Part shown: positions 45,765 through 55,136 of the stretch, one piece after another
Position numbering within the stretch: position 1 is the first letter of the stretch
Layout of the letters: the number at the start of each line of letters is the position of its first letter
Assembly (NCBI RefSeq): GCF_019635515.1
Contig: NZ_JAHBZI010000002.1
Span: 1,003,001 to 1,067,000, forward strand
Direction: 5' to 3'
DNA: 64,000 nt
From: Sphingomonas sp.
GTDB taxonomy: Bacteria; Pseudomonadota; Alphaproteobacteria; Sphingomonadales; Sphingomonadaceae
Made by a program: the position numbers and the translations under genes
Notes under the pieces: model-generated
What the model was told of the DNA's origin: nothing
Databases searched by the model: none
The model's input: the letters and a program-made list of their open reading frames with translations, nothing else

Positions 45765-46703
45765 ATGGTCGATTTCACTACGGCAACCATGCACCCCGAT
45801 GAGGGTCGCGAGGCTTGGCTCGACCAGCTCGCTGCCCTGTGCGGGCGCCGCGCGGCGATGCAGTTCGCGCCGGAGCCGTTCAGTGGATCGATCCAGCACC
45901 GCGAAGTCGGCGGCATCTCGATCTGCCGCTTCTCGCACAATGTCCGCCAGATCGAGCAGAACAAGCAGCCGCAGAATGACGATCGGTCGCGCTATCTGAT
46001 GATGATCATGCAGTTGAAGGGGCGCAGCATGATCACCCAATCGGCGAATGACATCGCGCTGGCGGCCGGCGAGATCGCAATCATCGACAGCTTCCGCCCG
46101 TTCGTCACCCGGTTCGATGGGTCGATCACCCAGATGATCGCCTATCTGCCCGCCGCCGAGCTGGCGATTGGGCCGGCGTCGAGCGGGCTGGCGCGGCCGT
46201 ATCGGATGTCGGGGCGCGAAGGGATCGGGGCGCTGGCGCGCTCGACTCTGCTGGCCATCGCCAAATCGGCCGATCAGCTCGCCGACGACGATGCCGATCA
46301 TGCCCGTCAGATGCTGACCGGGGTGGTGCGGCGGTTGATCGACCGCAACCGGCGCAGCGTCGTCTCGATCGAGCAGGCGCTGCCCGATCGTCGCATTCGC
46401 GCCTTTATCGAAGCGCGTCTCGCCGATCCCGAATTGTGCCCGATCCAGATCGCCAGCGGCTGCGGCGTCTCGCTGCGCCGCCTGCACCGTTCCTTCTCGG
46501 ACACCGAATGGTCGGTTTGCAGCTGGATCCGCCACCGCCGGCTCGAGCAATGCCGCAAGGATCTGCTCGATCCCAGCCAGGATCGGCTGACGATCACCCA
46601 GATCGCCTTCCGCTGGGGCTTCAACGACGCCGCGCATTTCAGCCGCAGCTTCCGCGACGCCTATGGCACCGCGCCACGCGACTTGCGCCAGCACGCCGCT
46701 TAA
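45765..46703 (+). CDS. AraC family regulator (FeaR/NphR-like)
   Basis: The product is 312 residues. The N-terminal part has the cupin-like sensor of the AraC-binding-like domain (YLMMIMQLKGRSMITQ, then LAAGEIAIIDSFRPF). The C-terminal HTH pair is CPIQIASGCGVSLRRLHRSF and LTITQIAFRWGFNDAAHFSRSFRDAYG. It starts 57 bp after purU and precedes a TonB receptor operon on the same strand, so it may regulate either neighbour. FeaR-like regulators respond to aromatic compounds; the effector here is unknown. Confidence 0.9.
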   Translation: MVDFTTATMHPDEGREAWLDQLAALCGRRAAMQFAPEPFSGSIQHREVGGISICRFSHNVRQIEQNKQPQNDDRSRYLMMIMQLKGRSMITQSANDIALAAGEIAIIDSFRPFVTRFDGSITQMIAYLPAAELAIGPASSGLARPYRMSGREGIGALARSTLLAIAKSADQLADDDADHARQMLTGVVRRLIDRNRRSVVSIEQALPDRRIRAFIEARLADPELCPIQIASGCGVSLRRLHRSFSDTEWSVCSWIRHRRLEQCRKDLLDPSQDRLTITQIAFRWGFNDAAHFSRSFRDAYGTAPRDLRQHAA

Positions 46704-46828
46704 GTGTCCCGCTGCAACAAATGTTGCTGGCACGCGCGGGCAAGCGGCCTATCCGAGCCCTCGCTACATCCACACCCTGTCATGCTCGGCCGATCTTAGC
46801 GCCGGAGAAAATGATGTGGGAGGGTAAG

Positions 46829-49174
46829 ATGCTCGACAAGGTTCGCCATAAGGCTTTGGGACTGCCGCTGCACTGCGCGGCATCGATGCTCGCATTGGGC
46901 GTCGGCATGCTGGCGACGCCGGCGCTGGCACAGGACGCGCCGGCTGAGGCCGCAGCGCCCGCCGACGATCAGAAATATGACGACGACATCGTCGTCACCG
47001 CGCAGTTCAAGCAGCAGCGCGTCCAGGACACGCCGCTGGCGATCACCGCAATTTCGGGCGACATGATGGAGAGCCGCGGTGTCCGCGACGTCGCCGAAGT
47101 CGCCAAGTCGGTTCCCAACGTGTTCGTCGAGCGCCAGGTCGCCGGCACCGGCGCCGGCGCTAGCGCCTATATCCGCGGCATCGGCCAGTCCGATCCGCAC
47201 TTCGCCGTCGAGCCGGGCGTCGGCATCTATGTCGACGACGTCTATTATGGCGTGATCTCGGGCAGCCTGTTCGAGACGATGGATCTTGACCGCACCGAAA
47301 TCCTGCGCGGACCGCAGGGTACGCTGGCCGGCAAGAATTCGATCGGCGGCGCCATCAAGCTCTATTCGACCAAGCCTACCGACGAGACCAATGGCTATGC
47401 CGAAGTCGGTTATGGCCGCTTCAACCGCATCAACGCGCGGGTCGCATCGAATTTCAAGATCCTCGACAATCTGTTCGTCCGCCTTTCGGCTTCGAACCGG
47501 CGCGCGACTGGCTATCTGACCCGCCTCGATTATGGCTGCGCCACGGGCATCACCACCACCGCGCCGAACCAGCGCACCGACCAGACCTGCAAGATCGGTA
47601 CCGAGGGCGGACAGCAGGTGTTCACCGCCCGCGCCGCGGTCCGCTGGCTGATCGCGCCGGGGATCGAGAACAACTTCATCATCGACACGATCCAGGACGA
47701 TTCGGAAAATCCGGCCGGCAAGCTCACCGTCCAGAGCCCGATCTGGGCCGGCACCAACAATTACATGACGCCCAAGGGCAGCTATACCAATTACGCCACC
47801 TATACCGGCGATCCGGGCGAGCCGACCCAGTTCAGCTACGATCCGCATACGACGATGCATGGCTGGGGCCTGTCGAACAATCTCGATGTCGATCTCGGCG
47901 GCGGCCTCAGCCTCAAGTCGATCACCGGCTATCGCGTCTCGAACACCTATTTCCCGGTCGATCTCGACGTGTCGCCGGCCAGCGTGCTCGATCAGATCTG
48001 GCGCCTGAACCACAAGCAGTTCACCCAGGAACTACGCCTTTCGGGCAGCTTCGCCGACAATTTCGTGGAGTGGACCGTCGGCGGCTTCTATTATGACGCC
48101 AAGGGCGTGTCGAAGACGCGCCTTAACCTGCGCGGCGGCCTTGCCCTCGGCGGCGGCGGCGTTAACCTCAAGGCGCTGACCGACGATCCGATCAACACCT
48201 CGTCCAAGTCGGCGTTCGCCCAGGTCATCGTCCATCCGATCCCGGAAATCTCGCTGACCGGTGCGGTGCGCTATACCAAGGACAAGAAGACCTATCTGTT
48301 CCATCGCTATGCCACCAACGGAACGCTGCACCCGACCCTGGGCATCCTCAACAACGTCCAGGGCACTTTCGAGGGCGACCGCGTCGATTACCGCTTCTCG
48401 GCGGATTACAAGATCGGCAACAACGCGTTGATCTACGCGCAATATGCCACCGGCTTCAAAGGCGGCGGCATCAACCCGCGGCCTTATTTCGCCAGCCAGG
48501 TCGTGCCGTTCGATCCCGAGACGCTCGACAGCATCGAAGCCGGTTTCAAGACCGATCTGTTCGACCGCGTCCTGCGCCTGAACGGTGCCGTGTTCCACAA
48601 CGAGTTCAAGAACGTCCAGGGCAAGATCAATTCCTGCCCGGCGATCACTCCGGGTGGCGCGGCCGGTCCGTGCGCGGCGGCGACCAATATCGGCGACGCG
48701 CGGATCAACGGCGCCGAGCTCGAAGCGCAGATCAACACCGGCGGGCTGCTGATCAACGCTTCGGTCGGCTATCTCGACTTCAAGTACAAGAAGGTGCTGC
48801 CGTTCACCGGCGTGACGCTGGGCATGACCAATGTCTACACCCCGGAATGGACGGCATCGGGCGGCATCCAGTATAGCTTCGACGCCGGTGACGCGGGCGA
48901 GATCACCCCGCGCTTCGACATCAGCTATCTGAGCGAGACCTATTCGGACGCTGTCAACACGCCGCTGACCCGGATCGAGCCGCGCGCGCTCGCCAATGCC
49001 CAGATCATGTGGGACACCAAGAAGGATTGGACCGTCACCCTCGGCGTCACCAACGTCTTCGGCGTGTTCAAGTACATCAACTATTACCAGACGGGCACGC
49101 CGGTCTATAACGCCCAGATCGGCCAGCCGACGCGTCCGCGCGAATGGCTGCTGACGGTCAAGCGCAAGTTCTGA
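46829..49174 (+). CDS. TonB-dependent receptor
   Basis: The product is 781 residues from ATG 46829, chosen for GGGAGGG 4 bases upstream; ATGs at 46811 and 46814 are in frame. The signal peptide ends at LATPALAQD. The TonB-box-like DDIVVTAQFKQQRVQDTPLA is followed by the plug (DVAEVAKSVPNVFVERQ, then DRTEILRGPQGTLAGKNSIG). The barrel ends in Phe (EWLLTVKRKF). This subtype is widespread in sphingomonads for aromatic or other small molecules as well as iron complexes. It heads an operon of oxidoreductases and an MFS importer, suggesting uptake of an organic acid or aromatic substrate. Confidence 0.93.
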   Translation: MLDKVRHKALGLPLHCAASMLALGVGMLATPALAQDAPAEAAAPADDQKYDDDIVVTAQFKQQRVQDTPLAITAISGDMMESRGVRDVAEVAKSVPNVFVERQVAGTGAGASAYIRGIGQSDPHFAVEPGVGIYVDDVYYGVISGSLFETMDLDRTEILRGPQGTLAGKNSIGGAIKLYSTKPTDETNGYAEVGYGRFNRINARVASNFKILDNLFVRLSASNRRATGYLTRLDYGCATGITTTAPNQRTDQTCKIGTEGGQQVFTARAAVRWLIAPGIENNFIIDTIQDDSENPAGKLTVQSPIWAGTNNYMTPKGSYTNYATYTGDPGEPTQFSYDPHTTMHGWGLSNNLDVDLGGGLSLKSITGYRVSNTYFPVDLDVSPASVLDQIWRLNHKQFTQELRLSGSFADNFVEWTVGGFYYDAKGVSKTRLNLRGGLALGGGGVNLKALTDDPINTSSKSAFAQVIVHPIPEISLTGAVRYTKDKKTYLFHRYATNGTLHPTLGILNNVQGTFEGDRVDYRFSADYKIGNNALIYAQYATGFKGGGINPRPYFASQVVPFDPETLDSIEAGFKTDLFDRVLRLNGAVFHNEFKNVQGKINSCPAITPGGAAGPCAAATNIGDARINGAELEAQINTGGLLINASVGYLDFKYKKVLPFTGVTLGMTNVYTPEWTASGGIQYSFDAGDAGEITPRFDISYLSETYSDAVNTPLTRIEPRALANAQIMWDTKKDWTVTLGVTNVFGVFKYINYYQTGTPVYNAQIGQPTRPREWLLTVKRKF

Positions 49175-49254
49175 TGCTCCTGGCCGGCGGCGGGTTCCTC
49201 GCTTGCCGCCGGCCGCCTCCGCGCGTTTCGTCACGTCCAGTTAGTGAGTCGCTC

Positions 49255-50238
49255 GTGTCCGATTCTTCCAGGCTCCTGTTGTGGACTGCGCCGGGCGAGC
49301 AGGCGTTGGCGCGCTCACTGGAAGCGCTCGGCATCCCGCTCGATATCGTCCATGACGCCGATGCCGCCACGGCGCGGTTAGGCGAGGCGGATGGGCTGGT
49401 GCTTTCCGCGGCGCATCTTTCCAGCCGGTTGGTCGATCACATCGCTACCGATGCCAAGCGGCTGCGCTGGTTGCATCTTACCAATGCCGGTTATGACAAT
49501 GTCCTTGGGTCGCAACTTCGGAATGGGCTTCGCATAACCTACACCCCCGGCGCCGGCGCCGACACGGTCGCCGAGCACGGCGTCGCGCTGATGCTGGCGC
49601 TGGCGCGGCGCATCCCGCAATCGCTCGACAATCAGCGCGTCGCGAACTGGGATTATGGCGTTGGCGCGAGCACCGCCTCGCTGCAGGGGCGCACCGCGCT
49701 GCTGCTCGGCTTCGGCCATATCGGGCAGGCACTGGCCAAGCTGCTGCATGCGTTTGGGATGCGGATCGTCGCCGCGAATCGCAGCGGTATCGCGCATCCG
49801 CTCGCCGATCTGACGGTGCGGTTCGAGGAGGTGGAGACGTTGCTGCCGGCCAGCGATTTCGTGGTGGTGGCGGCGCCGCTGACGTCGCAGACCGCCAATT
49901 TCCTCGATGCCGGGAGGCTGTCGCTGTTCCCGCGTCGGGCCTTTCTGGTCAATCTGTCGCGCGGCGCGATCGTCGATTGCGTGGCGCTGGCCGGACGGCT
50001 GGCCGAGGGCGCAATCGCCGGTGCGGCGCTCGACGTCACCGATCCCGAGCCGCTGCCGGCCGGGCACCCGCTCTGGGCGGCGCCGAACCTGCTGATTACG
50101 CCGCACACCGCCGCGACCGGCGCGGCGCCCAGCGATTGCGCGCGGCTGATCGCGATTACCACCGAAAATGCGCGACGTTTCGCGCGCGGTGAGCCATTGC
50201 TGCACGTCATCGACTGCAGCCTGCGCCAGGCTGCCTGA
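49255..50238 (+). CDS. D-2-hydroxyacid dehydrogenase (NAD-dependent)
   Basis: The product is 327 residues from a GTG at 49255. An ATG at 49174 overlaps the receptor stop and would add 27 residues that look non-family, so I prefer the GTG. The Rossmann motif is LLLGFGHIGQALAKLLHAFG. The catalytic residues are all visible: Arg in NLSRGAIVDC, Glu in DVTDPEPLPAGHPLW and His in TPHTAAT. It reduces 2-oxoacids to D-2-hydroxyacids or the reverse. Position between a TonB receptor and an enolase-superfamily gene indicates a catabolic role. Confidence 0.88.
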   Translation: MSDSSRLLLWTAPGEQALARSLEALGIPLDIVHDADAATARLGEADGLVLSAAHLSSRLVDHIATDAKRLRWLHLTNAGYDNVLGSQLRNGLRITYTPGAGADTVAEHGVALMLALARRIPQSLDNQRVANWDYGVGASTASLQGRTALLLGFGHIGQALAKLLHAFGMRIVAANRSGIAHPLADLTVRFEEVETLLPASDFVVVAAPLTSQTANFLDAGRLSLFPRRAFLVNLSRGAIVDCVALAGRLAEGAIAGAALDVTDPEPLPAGHPLWAAPNLLITPHTAATGAAPSDCARLIAITTENARRFARGEPLLHVIDCSLRQAA

Positions 50239-50250
50239 GGAATTACGGAC

Positions 50251-51438
50251 ATGCGCATCACCCGCGCCACCAGCCTCCACGCAGACGGCGGCTGGCGCGC
50301 GTTCAGTTTCCTCAAGCTAGAGACCGATGCCGGGCTGACCGGCTGGGCTGAATATACGCAAGGCTTATGGTCGCCGGCGCTGCCGGCGGTGATCGAGGCG
50401 CTGGCGGCGCGGGTCATCGGCCGCGATCCGCGCAGCTTTGCGGCGATTGCCGGCGATCTGCATGCCCAGGTGCGGTTCGCGCCGGGCGGATTGAACGCGC
50501 AGGCGATCGCGGCGATAGAGAATGCCTGTGTCGATATCGCCGCCAAGGCCGCGGGCGTGCCGGTGGCGCGGTTGTTCGGCGGGCCGTATCGCGAGACACT
50601 GCCGCTCTATTGGTCGCATTGCGGCAGTTTCCGTGCCCGCGACGGCGAGTATTTCGAGCGCGTGCTCGGCACACCGCGGCTTGAGACGCTCGACGATATG
50701 AAGCGGCTCGGCGAGGAAGCGGTGGCGCGCGGCTTCCGTGCCGCCAAGACCAATCCGATCGCGTTCGGCCCGCAGGGTGCAGTGTTGCTCAACCCCGGCT
50801 TCGCGCCCGGTACCGATCCGGCGCGGACCGTCGACGCGGCGACGCTGTCGGCGGTGGCGGCGCAGCTTGAGGCGTTTCGCGGCGGCACCGGTCCCGACTT
50901 CGCGATCCTGCTCGATGCTAATTTCGGCTGCACGCCCGAGGGGTTCGTGCGCATGGCCGAGCAGGTCGCGCCGTTCGATCTGCGCTGGTTTGAGGCCGAT
51001 GTGCACGGGCCCGCGGCGCTTGCCGATCTGCGCGGGCGGATCGCGATGCCGCTCGCCTCGCTCGAGACGATCTATGGGCGCGCCGGCTACCAGCCCCATC
51101 TGGCGGCACGGGCGGTGGATGTCGCGATCGTCGACGTGCCGTGGAACGGGATCGCCGAGGCGCTGCGCATCGCCGCGTTGGCTGAGACGCACCAGGTCAA
51201 TGTCGCGCCGCATAATTTCTACGGGCCGCTCGCCGACCTGATGACCGCCCATTTCTGCGCCGCAGCGCCCAATTGCGAGATCATGGAAATCGAAGCCGAC
51301 GACGTGCCCTGGAAAGCCGATCTGCTCACTGCCGCGCCGGTGATCGCCGATGGCCGCTTCCATCTGCCCGAAGCGCCCGGCTGGGGCGCCGACGTCAATG
51401 AGGATGCGGTCGCCGAACATCCCTGGACGCGCGTTTGA
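50251..51438 (+). CDS. Mandelate racemase/muconate lactonizing (enolase superfamily) enzyme
   Basis: The product is 395 residues. The capping domain includes LKLETDAGLTGWAEYTQGLW and AIENACVDIAAKAAGVPVA. In the barrel, metal ligands are visible in sequence as Asp (ILLDANFG), Glu (RWFEADVHG) and Glu (PLASLETIYG), and a candidate base His in VAPHNFYGPLAD. The lysine-type base may be in FRAAKTNPIAF. Members abstract an alpha proton from a carboxylate, as dehydratases, racemases or cycloisomerases. With the dehydrogenase upstream and LldD downstream, an acid-sugar or hydroxy-acid dehydratase is plausible. Confidence 0.85.
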   Translation: MRITRATSLHADGGWRAFSFLKLETDAGLTGWAEYTQGLWSPALPAVIEALAARVIGRDPRSFAAIAGDLHAQVRFAPGGLNAQAIAAIENACVDIAAKAAGVPVARLFGGPYRETLPLYWSHCGSFRARDGEYFERVLGTPRLETLDDMKRLGEEAVARGFRAAKTNPIAFGPQGAVLLNPGFAPGTDPARTVDAATLSAVAAQLEAFRGGTGPDFAILLDANFGCTPEGFVRMAEQVAPFDLRWFEADVHGPAALADLRGRIAMPLASLETIYGRAGYQPHLAARAVDVAIVDVPWNGIAEALRIAALAETHQVNVAPHNFYGPLADLMTAHFCAAAPNCEIMEIEADDVPWKADLLTAAPVIADGRFHLPEAPGWGADVNEDAVAEHPWTRV

Positions 51439-52532
51439 TGTCGCTTGAACCGCTGTTTCAGCCGATCACCTTCGGCAATCTCACGCTCCCCAACCGCTGG
51501 GTGATGGCGCCGATGTCGCGCTATGCTTGCCCTGATCGCGTGCCGACGCCCGAGCTTTCCGCCTATCATCGCCGCCGTGCCGAGGGCGGGGTCGGGCTGA
51601 TGATGACCGGCGGCTGCGCTATCGACCGGATCGAGGCCAATAATTCGCCGGTGCTCGCCGATTTTCGCGCCGTGTCGCAGCCGGCGTGGGAAGATCTGGT
51701 CACCGAGACGCATTTGGCCGGTGGGCATATCTCGCTGCAGATGTTTCATGCCGGCGGCCGCTTCAACCGCGAGCCGTGGTGGCGGCCGGCGCCGTTGGTG
51801 AGCCCGTCGGGGCTGGGCGGGCCTGATTTCGTCGTCGGCGAGCCGCTGAGCGACGAGGCGATTGCTGACATCATCGCCGGGTTCGGTGAAGCGGCGGCGG
51901 ACGCCAAGCGGATCGGCTTCGACGCGGTCGAGATTCATGGTGCGCATGGTTTCCTGATCGACCAGTTCTTCTGGGACCAGACCAACAAGCGCGGCGACCG
52001 CTGGGGCGGGGTGCATCTCGGGGATCGGCTCGAATTCGCGCTGGAGATCTACCGCGCCGCGCGCGCCGCGGTCGGGCCGGACATGCCGGTATCGTTGCGG
52101 ATTTCGCAGTGGAAGGAACAGGATTATCTCGCCCGGCTCGCCGAAACCCCCGACGCGCTGGCGGCATGGGTCGGGCCGTTTGTCGATGCCGGGGTCGATT
52201 ATATCAGTTGCTCGCAGCGCCGCTTCTGGCAGCCGGAATTCGAAGGTTCGGACATGAATTTGGCTGGCTGGGTCAAGAAGGTAACCGGCGCGCGGACGAT
52301 GGCGGTCGGATCGATCGGGCTGGACCGCGACGTCACCGCCTCCTTTGCCGGCGACAGCGCCGTGCCGGCGCCGCTGACCGGGCTGGTCGAGATGTTCGAG
52401 CGCGGCGATTTCGATCTGGTCGGGCTCGGCCGTGTTCTGCTCGCCGATCCGCACTGGATCGAAAAGGTGCGCGAGGGCCGCTTCTCCGAGTTGATCCCGT
52501 TCGACGCCAACGCCGCCAATGTGGTCTGGTAG
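51438..52532 (+). CDS. NADH:flavin oxidoreductase, old yellow enzyme family
   Basis: The product is 364 residues from the ATG overlapping the previous stop (TGATG). It starts LFQPITFGNLTLPNRWVMAP, then MTGGCAIDRIEANN. The family-diagnostic active-site loop is VEIHGAHGFLIDQFFWDQTN followed by KRGDRWGG. A late FDLVGLGRVLLADPHW strand fits FMN binding. It reduces activated C=C bonds or acts in redox demethylation. In this operon it probably reduces an enoate intermediate. Only 3 bp separate it from lldD. Confidence 0.9.
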   Translation: MSLEPLFQPITFGNLTLPNRWVMAPMSRYACPDRVPTPELSAYHRRRAEGGVGLMMTGGCAIDRIEANNSPVLADFRAVSQPAWEDLVTETHLAGGHISLQMFHAGGRFNREPWWRPAPLVSPSGLGGPDFVVGEPLSDEAIADIIAGFGEAAADAKRIGFDAVEIHGAHGFLIDQFFWDQTNKRGDRWGGVHLGDRLEFALEIYRAARAAVGPDMPVSLRISQWKEQDYLARLAETPDALAAWVGPFVDAGVDYISCSQRRFWQPEFEGSDMNLAGWVKKVTGARTMAVGSIGLDRDVTASFAGDSAVPAPLTGLVEMFERGDFDLVGLGRVLLADPHWIEKVREGRFSELIPFDANAANVVW

Positions 52533-52535
52533 GGT

Positions 52536-53696
52536 ATGCTGACCGGACCCGATCATCTCGAGGAACTGGCGGGCAAGCGCCTGCCGCGCTTCCTGTTCGA
52601 TTATATTCGCGGCGGATCCTATGGCGAGGAGACATTGCGCGCCAATCGCGGCGCGCTGGGCGAACTCAAGCTCAAGCAGCGGGTGATGCGCGATGTGTCG
52701 CACATCGACACGTCGATGTCGCTGTTCGGCCAGGCGGCGTCGCTGCCGTTCGGACTGGGACCGGTCGGGCTGGCGGGCATGTGCGCCCGGCGCGGCGAGG
52801 TCCAGGCAGCGCGTGCGGCGGAGGCGGCAGGGGTGCCGTTCTGCCTGTCGACCGTGTCGGTCTGCGATGTCGGCGAAGTCGCGGCGGGCACGACCAAGCC
52901 GTTCTGGTTTCAGCTCTATATGATCCGCGACCGCGCCTTTCTCGCCGATCTCCTCCACCGCGCCGCCGAGCATTGCAGCGTGCTGGTGTTCACCGTCGAT
53001 ATGCCGGTGGCGGCGCTGCGTTACCGCGATTTCCGCTCGGGCATGTCGGGCGCGCCGGGGCTCAAGGGCCAGTTGCGGCGGGCGATGCATGCGATGGCGC
53101 GGCCGGCGTGGAGCCTCGATGTCGGCCTGCGCGGCGCGCCGCTGTCGCTCGGCAACCTCAAGCCGGTGCTCGGTAGCAAGGCGGCGATGCAGGATTTCGC
53201 CGGCTGGATCATGCGCAACTTCGATCCGTCGGTGACCTGGGACGATCTCGCCTTTGTCCGCGAGCATTGGCAGGGGCCGCTGATCATCAAGGGCGTGCTC
53301 GATCCCGACGATGCCGAAGCCGCGGTCGGTGCCGGCGCGGACGGGATCGTGGTCTCGAACCATGGCGGCCGCCAGCTCGACGGTGCGCTCGGCTCGGCCG
53401 AAGCCTTGCCGGCAATCGCCGCGCGGATCGACGGGCGGGCTACTGTGCTCGCCGATGGCGGGGTCCGCTCGGGGATCGACCTCATGAAGATGCTCGCCTT
53501 AGGCGCCGATGGCGTGCTGCTCGGCCGCGCCTGGGCCTATGCGTTGGCGGTCGGCGGGCAGGCAGGGGTCGCGGCGCTGTTGCAGGGCTTCGATCGCGAT
53601 TTGCGCGCGGCGATGGCGATGACCGGCTGCAACCGCCTCGCCGATATCGGACCGCACCTCCTTGCCCATTCCTCCATCGAAAGCGCTGACGGATGA
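52536..53696 (+). CDS. lldD: L-lactate / alpha-hydroxyacid dehydrogenase, FMN-dependent
   Basis: The product is 386 residues, close to the 396 of E. coli LldD and similar throughout. FMN and substrate residues are seen in FGLGPVGLAGMCARRGEVQA, FCLSTVSVCDVGEVAAG and FTVDMPVAALRYRDFRSGM. Others are LIIKGVLDPDDA, the catalytic His-Arg in SNHGGRQLDGALGSAEALP, and ADGGVRSGIDLMKMLALGAD. It oxidises an L-2-hydroxyacid to the 2-oxoacid and passes electrons to the membrane. Together with the D-2-hydroxyacid dehydrogenase upstream it could interconvert the two enantiomers. The substrate may not be lactate. It overlaps the MFS start (ATGA). Confidence 0.88.
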   Translation: MLTGPDHLEELAGKRLPRFLFDYIRGGSYGEETLRANRGALGELKLKQRVMRDVSHIDTSMSLFGQAASLPFGLGPVGLAGMCARRGEVQAARAAEAAGVPFCLSTVSVCDVGEVAAGTTKPFWFQLYMIRDRAFLADLLHRAAEHCSVLVFTVDMPVAALRYRDFRSGMSGAPGLKGQLRRAMHAMARPAWSLDVGLRGAPLSLGNLKPVLGSKAAMQDFAGWIMRNFDPSVTWDDLAFVREHWQGPLIIKGVLDPDDAEAAVGAGADGIVVSNHGGRQLDGALGSAEALPAIAARIDGRATVLADGGVRSGIDLMKMLALGADGVLLGRAWAYALAVGGQAGVAALLQGFDRDLRAAMAMTGCNRLADIGPHLLAHSSIESADG

Positions 53697-54982
53697 CCGA
53701 AGCCCCCTATCCCCGGCCCGCCAGTGGCTGGACCGTCGTCATCCTGCTGCTGGTCGCCTATATCGTGGCGGTGATGGACCGGCAGATATTGAGCCTGCTC
53801 GTCCAGCCGATCCGCCATGATCTTGGGATCACCGATACCCAGGTGAGCCTGCTCCACGGCTTCGCGTTCGTCATCACCTTCACCGTGCTCGGGGTGTTCT
53901 TCGGGCGCGTCGCCGACCGCGGCAATCGCCGCAACCTGATCGTGATCGGCATGATCGTGTGGTGCTTCGCCACCGTCGCCTGCGGGTTGGCGCGCAACTT
54001 CACCGAGCTGTTCGCGGCGCGGATGGCGGTGGGGGTGGGCGAGGCGGCGCTGTCGCCGGCGGCCTATTCGCTGATCGCCGACTATTTCGCGCCGGAAAAG
54101 CGCGGCCGGGCGATGGGCGTCTACACCATGGCGACGTTCATGGGATCGGGCGTGGCGATGATCGCCGGGGCGCTGGCGATCCTGTCTACCATGGGTGCCA
54201 GCGAAGTCGCGGTGCCGCTGCTGGGGATGATGCCGAGCTGGAAGGCGGCGTTCATCGTCGTCGGGCTGCCCGGCTTGCTCGTCGCCGCGGCGCTGGCCTT
54301 CATCCGGGAACCGGTGCGCCGCGAGCGTGCCAAGGAACTTGCCGGATCGTCGACCTTGTCCTTTGCCCGCGACAATTTCCGCATCCTCAGCGTCATGATC
54401 CTCGGCCTGGCTTGCAATGCGCTGGCGAGTTTCTCGCTGATCACCTGGACGCCGACGGTGTTCATCCGGCTGTTCGAATGGCCCGCCAGTTCGATCGGCG
54501 TGGCCTATGGCCTGATCCTCGCAGGCCCGGGTGCGCTCGGGATCCTCTTCGCCGGCTGGCTCGCCGACCGCATGGCCAAGGTGGGCGGGCCCGGGCCGCT
54601 GAAGCTAGCCAGCTATGCGCTGGCCGGAGTCATCCCGCTATCGTTATGGGTTGGTTTGGCGATCAGCCCGGGCATATCTATTGCGGCGCTGATCGGATGC
54701 AGCTTCCTGCTGGCGATGCCGACCGGGCTGGCGCCGCTCGCCATCTATCAGATCACCCCCAACGAGCATCGCGGCCAGCTGATCGCGGCCTATCTGCTCG
54801 CCGCCACCTTGGCTGGGCTGGGCCTCGGGCCGACGATCGTGGCGGGGACCAAGGACCTGTTGTTCGGCGACGATCTCAAGATCGGTCTTGCGCTCGCTCT
54901 GGTCACGACCTTGGCGGCGATTGCCGGCTTCGCCTTGCTGTCGCTGGCATCGCGCATGACGGCACCTGCGGCCAGCAAATGA
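53693..54982 (+). CDS. MFS transporter (spinster-like)
   Basis: The product is 429 residues with about 12 membrane segments. The conserved first segment YIVAVMDRQILSLLVQPIRH is followed by LGITDTQVSLLHGFAF, then GRVADRGNRRNLI and ARMAVGVGEAALSPAAYSLI. These are typical of the spinster/ACS-like MFS group that accompanies TonB receptors in sphingomonad catabolic operons. It overlaps lldD by 4 bp. It is probably the inner-membrane carrier for the organic acid processed by this operon. Confidence 0.9.
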   Translation: MTEAPYPRPASGWTVVILLLVAYIVAVMDRQILSLLVQPIRHDLGITDTQVSLLHGFAFVITFTVLGVFFGRVADRGNRRNLIVIGMIVWCFATVACGLARNFTELFAARMAVGVGEAALSPAAYSLIADYFAPEKRGRAMGVYTMATFMGSGVAMIAGALAILSTMGASEVAVPLLGMMPSWKAAFIVVGLPGLLVAAALAFIREPVRRERAKELAGSSTLSFARDNFRILSVMILGLACNALASFSLITWTPTVFIRLFEWPASSIGVAYGLILAGPGALGILFAGWLADRMAKVGGPGPLKLASYALAGVIPLSLWVGLAISPGISIAALIGCSFLLAMPTGLAPLAIYQITPNEHRGQLIAAYLLAATLAGLGLGPTIVAGTKDLLFGDDLKIGLALALVTTLAAIAGFALLSLASRMTAPAASK

Positions 54983-55136
54983 CGCCGGTCGCGCGTATCG
55001 AGGGCCGAGCTTGCCCGTTCGGAGATGGCGGGTTTGCGACCCGATATCGGTCGTTACGTGCTTGGGTTGATCCAGCAACTGTCGGCCTCGAATCTCTACC
55101 CTCCCACGGTATCGCGCAGGACCGGCCGTCGCGGCT
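54983..55136. other. Convergent gap with a dispersed repeat copy
   Basis: The 154 bp between the MFS and esterase stops contain a copy of the dispersed motif at 55009-55055 (GCTTGCCCG, TTCGGAGATGGCGGG, CGGTCGTT). No gene or clear terminator hairpin is seen. Confidence 0.6.
55009..55055 (+). repeat. Dispersed intergenic motif, copy D
   Basis: It reads GCTTGCCCG, TTCGGAGATGGCGGG, TTTGCGACC, then CGGTCGTT. It lies between convergent MFS and esterase genes. Confidence 0.65.

Noticed and set aside
51219..53363. Open minus-strand frame of 714 codons opposite the old yellow enzyme and lldD genes
   Set aside because: It is an Arg-rich shadow of two well-recognised plus-strand enzymes.
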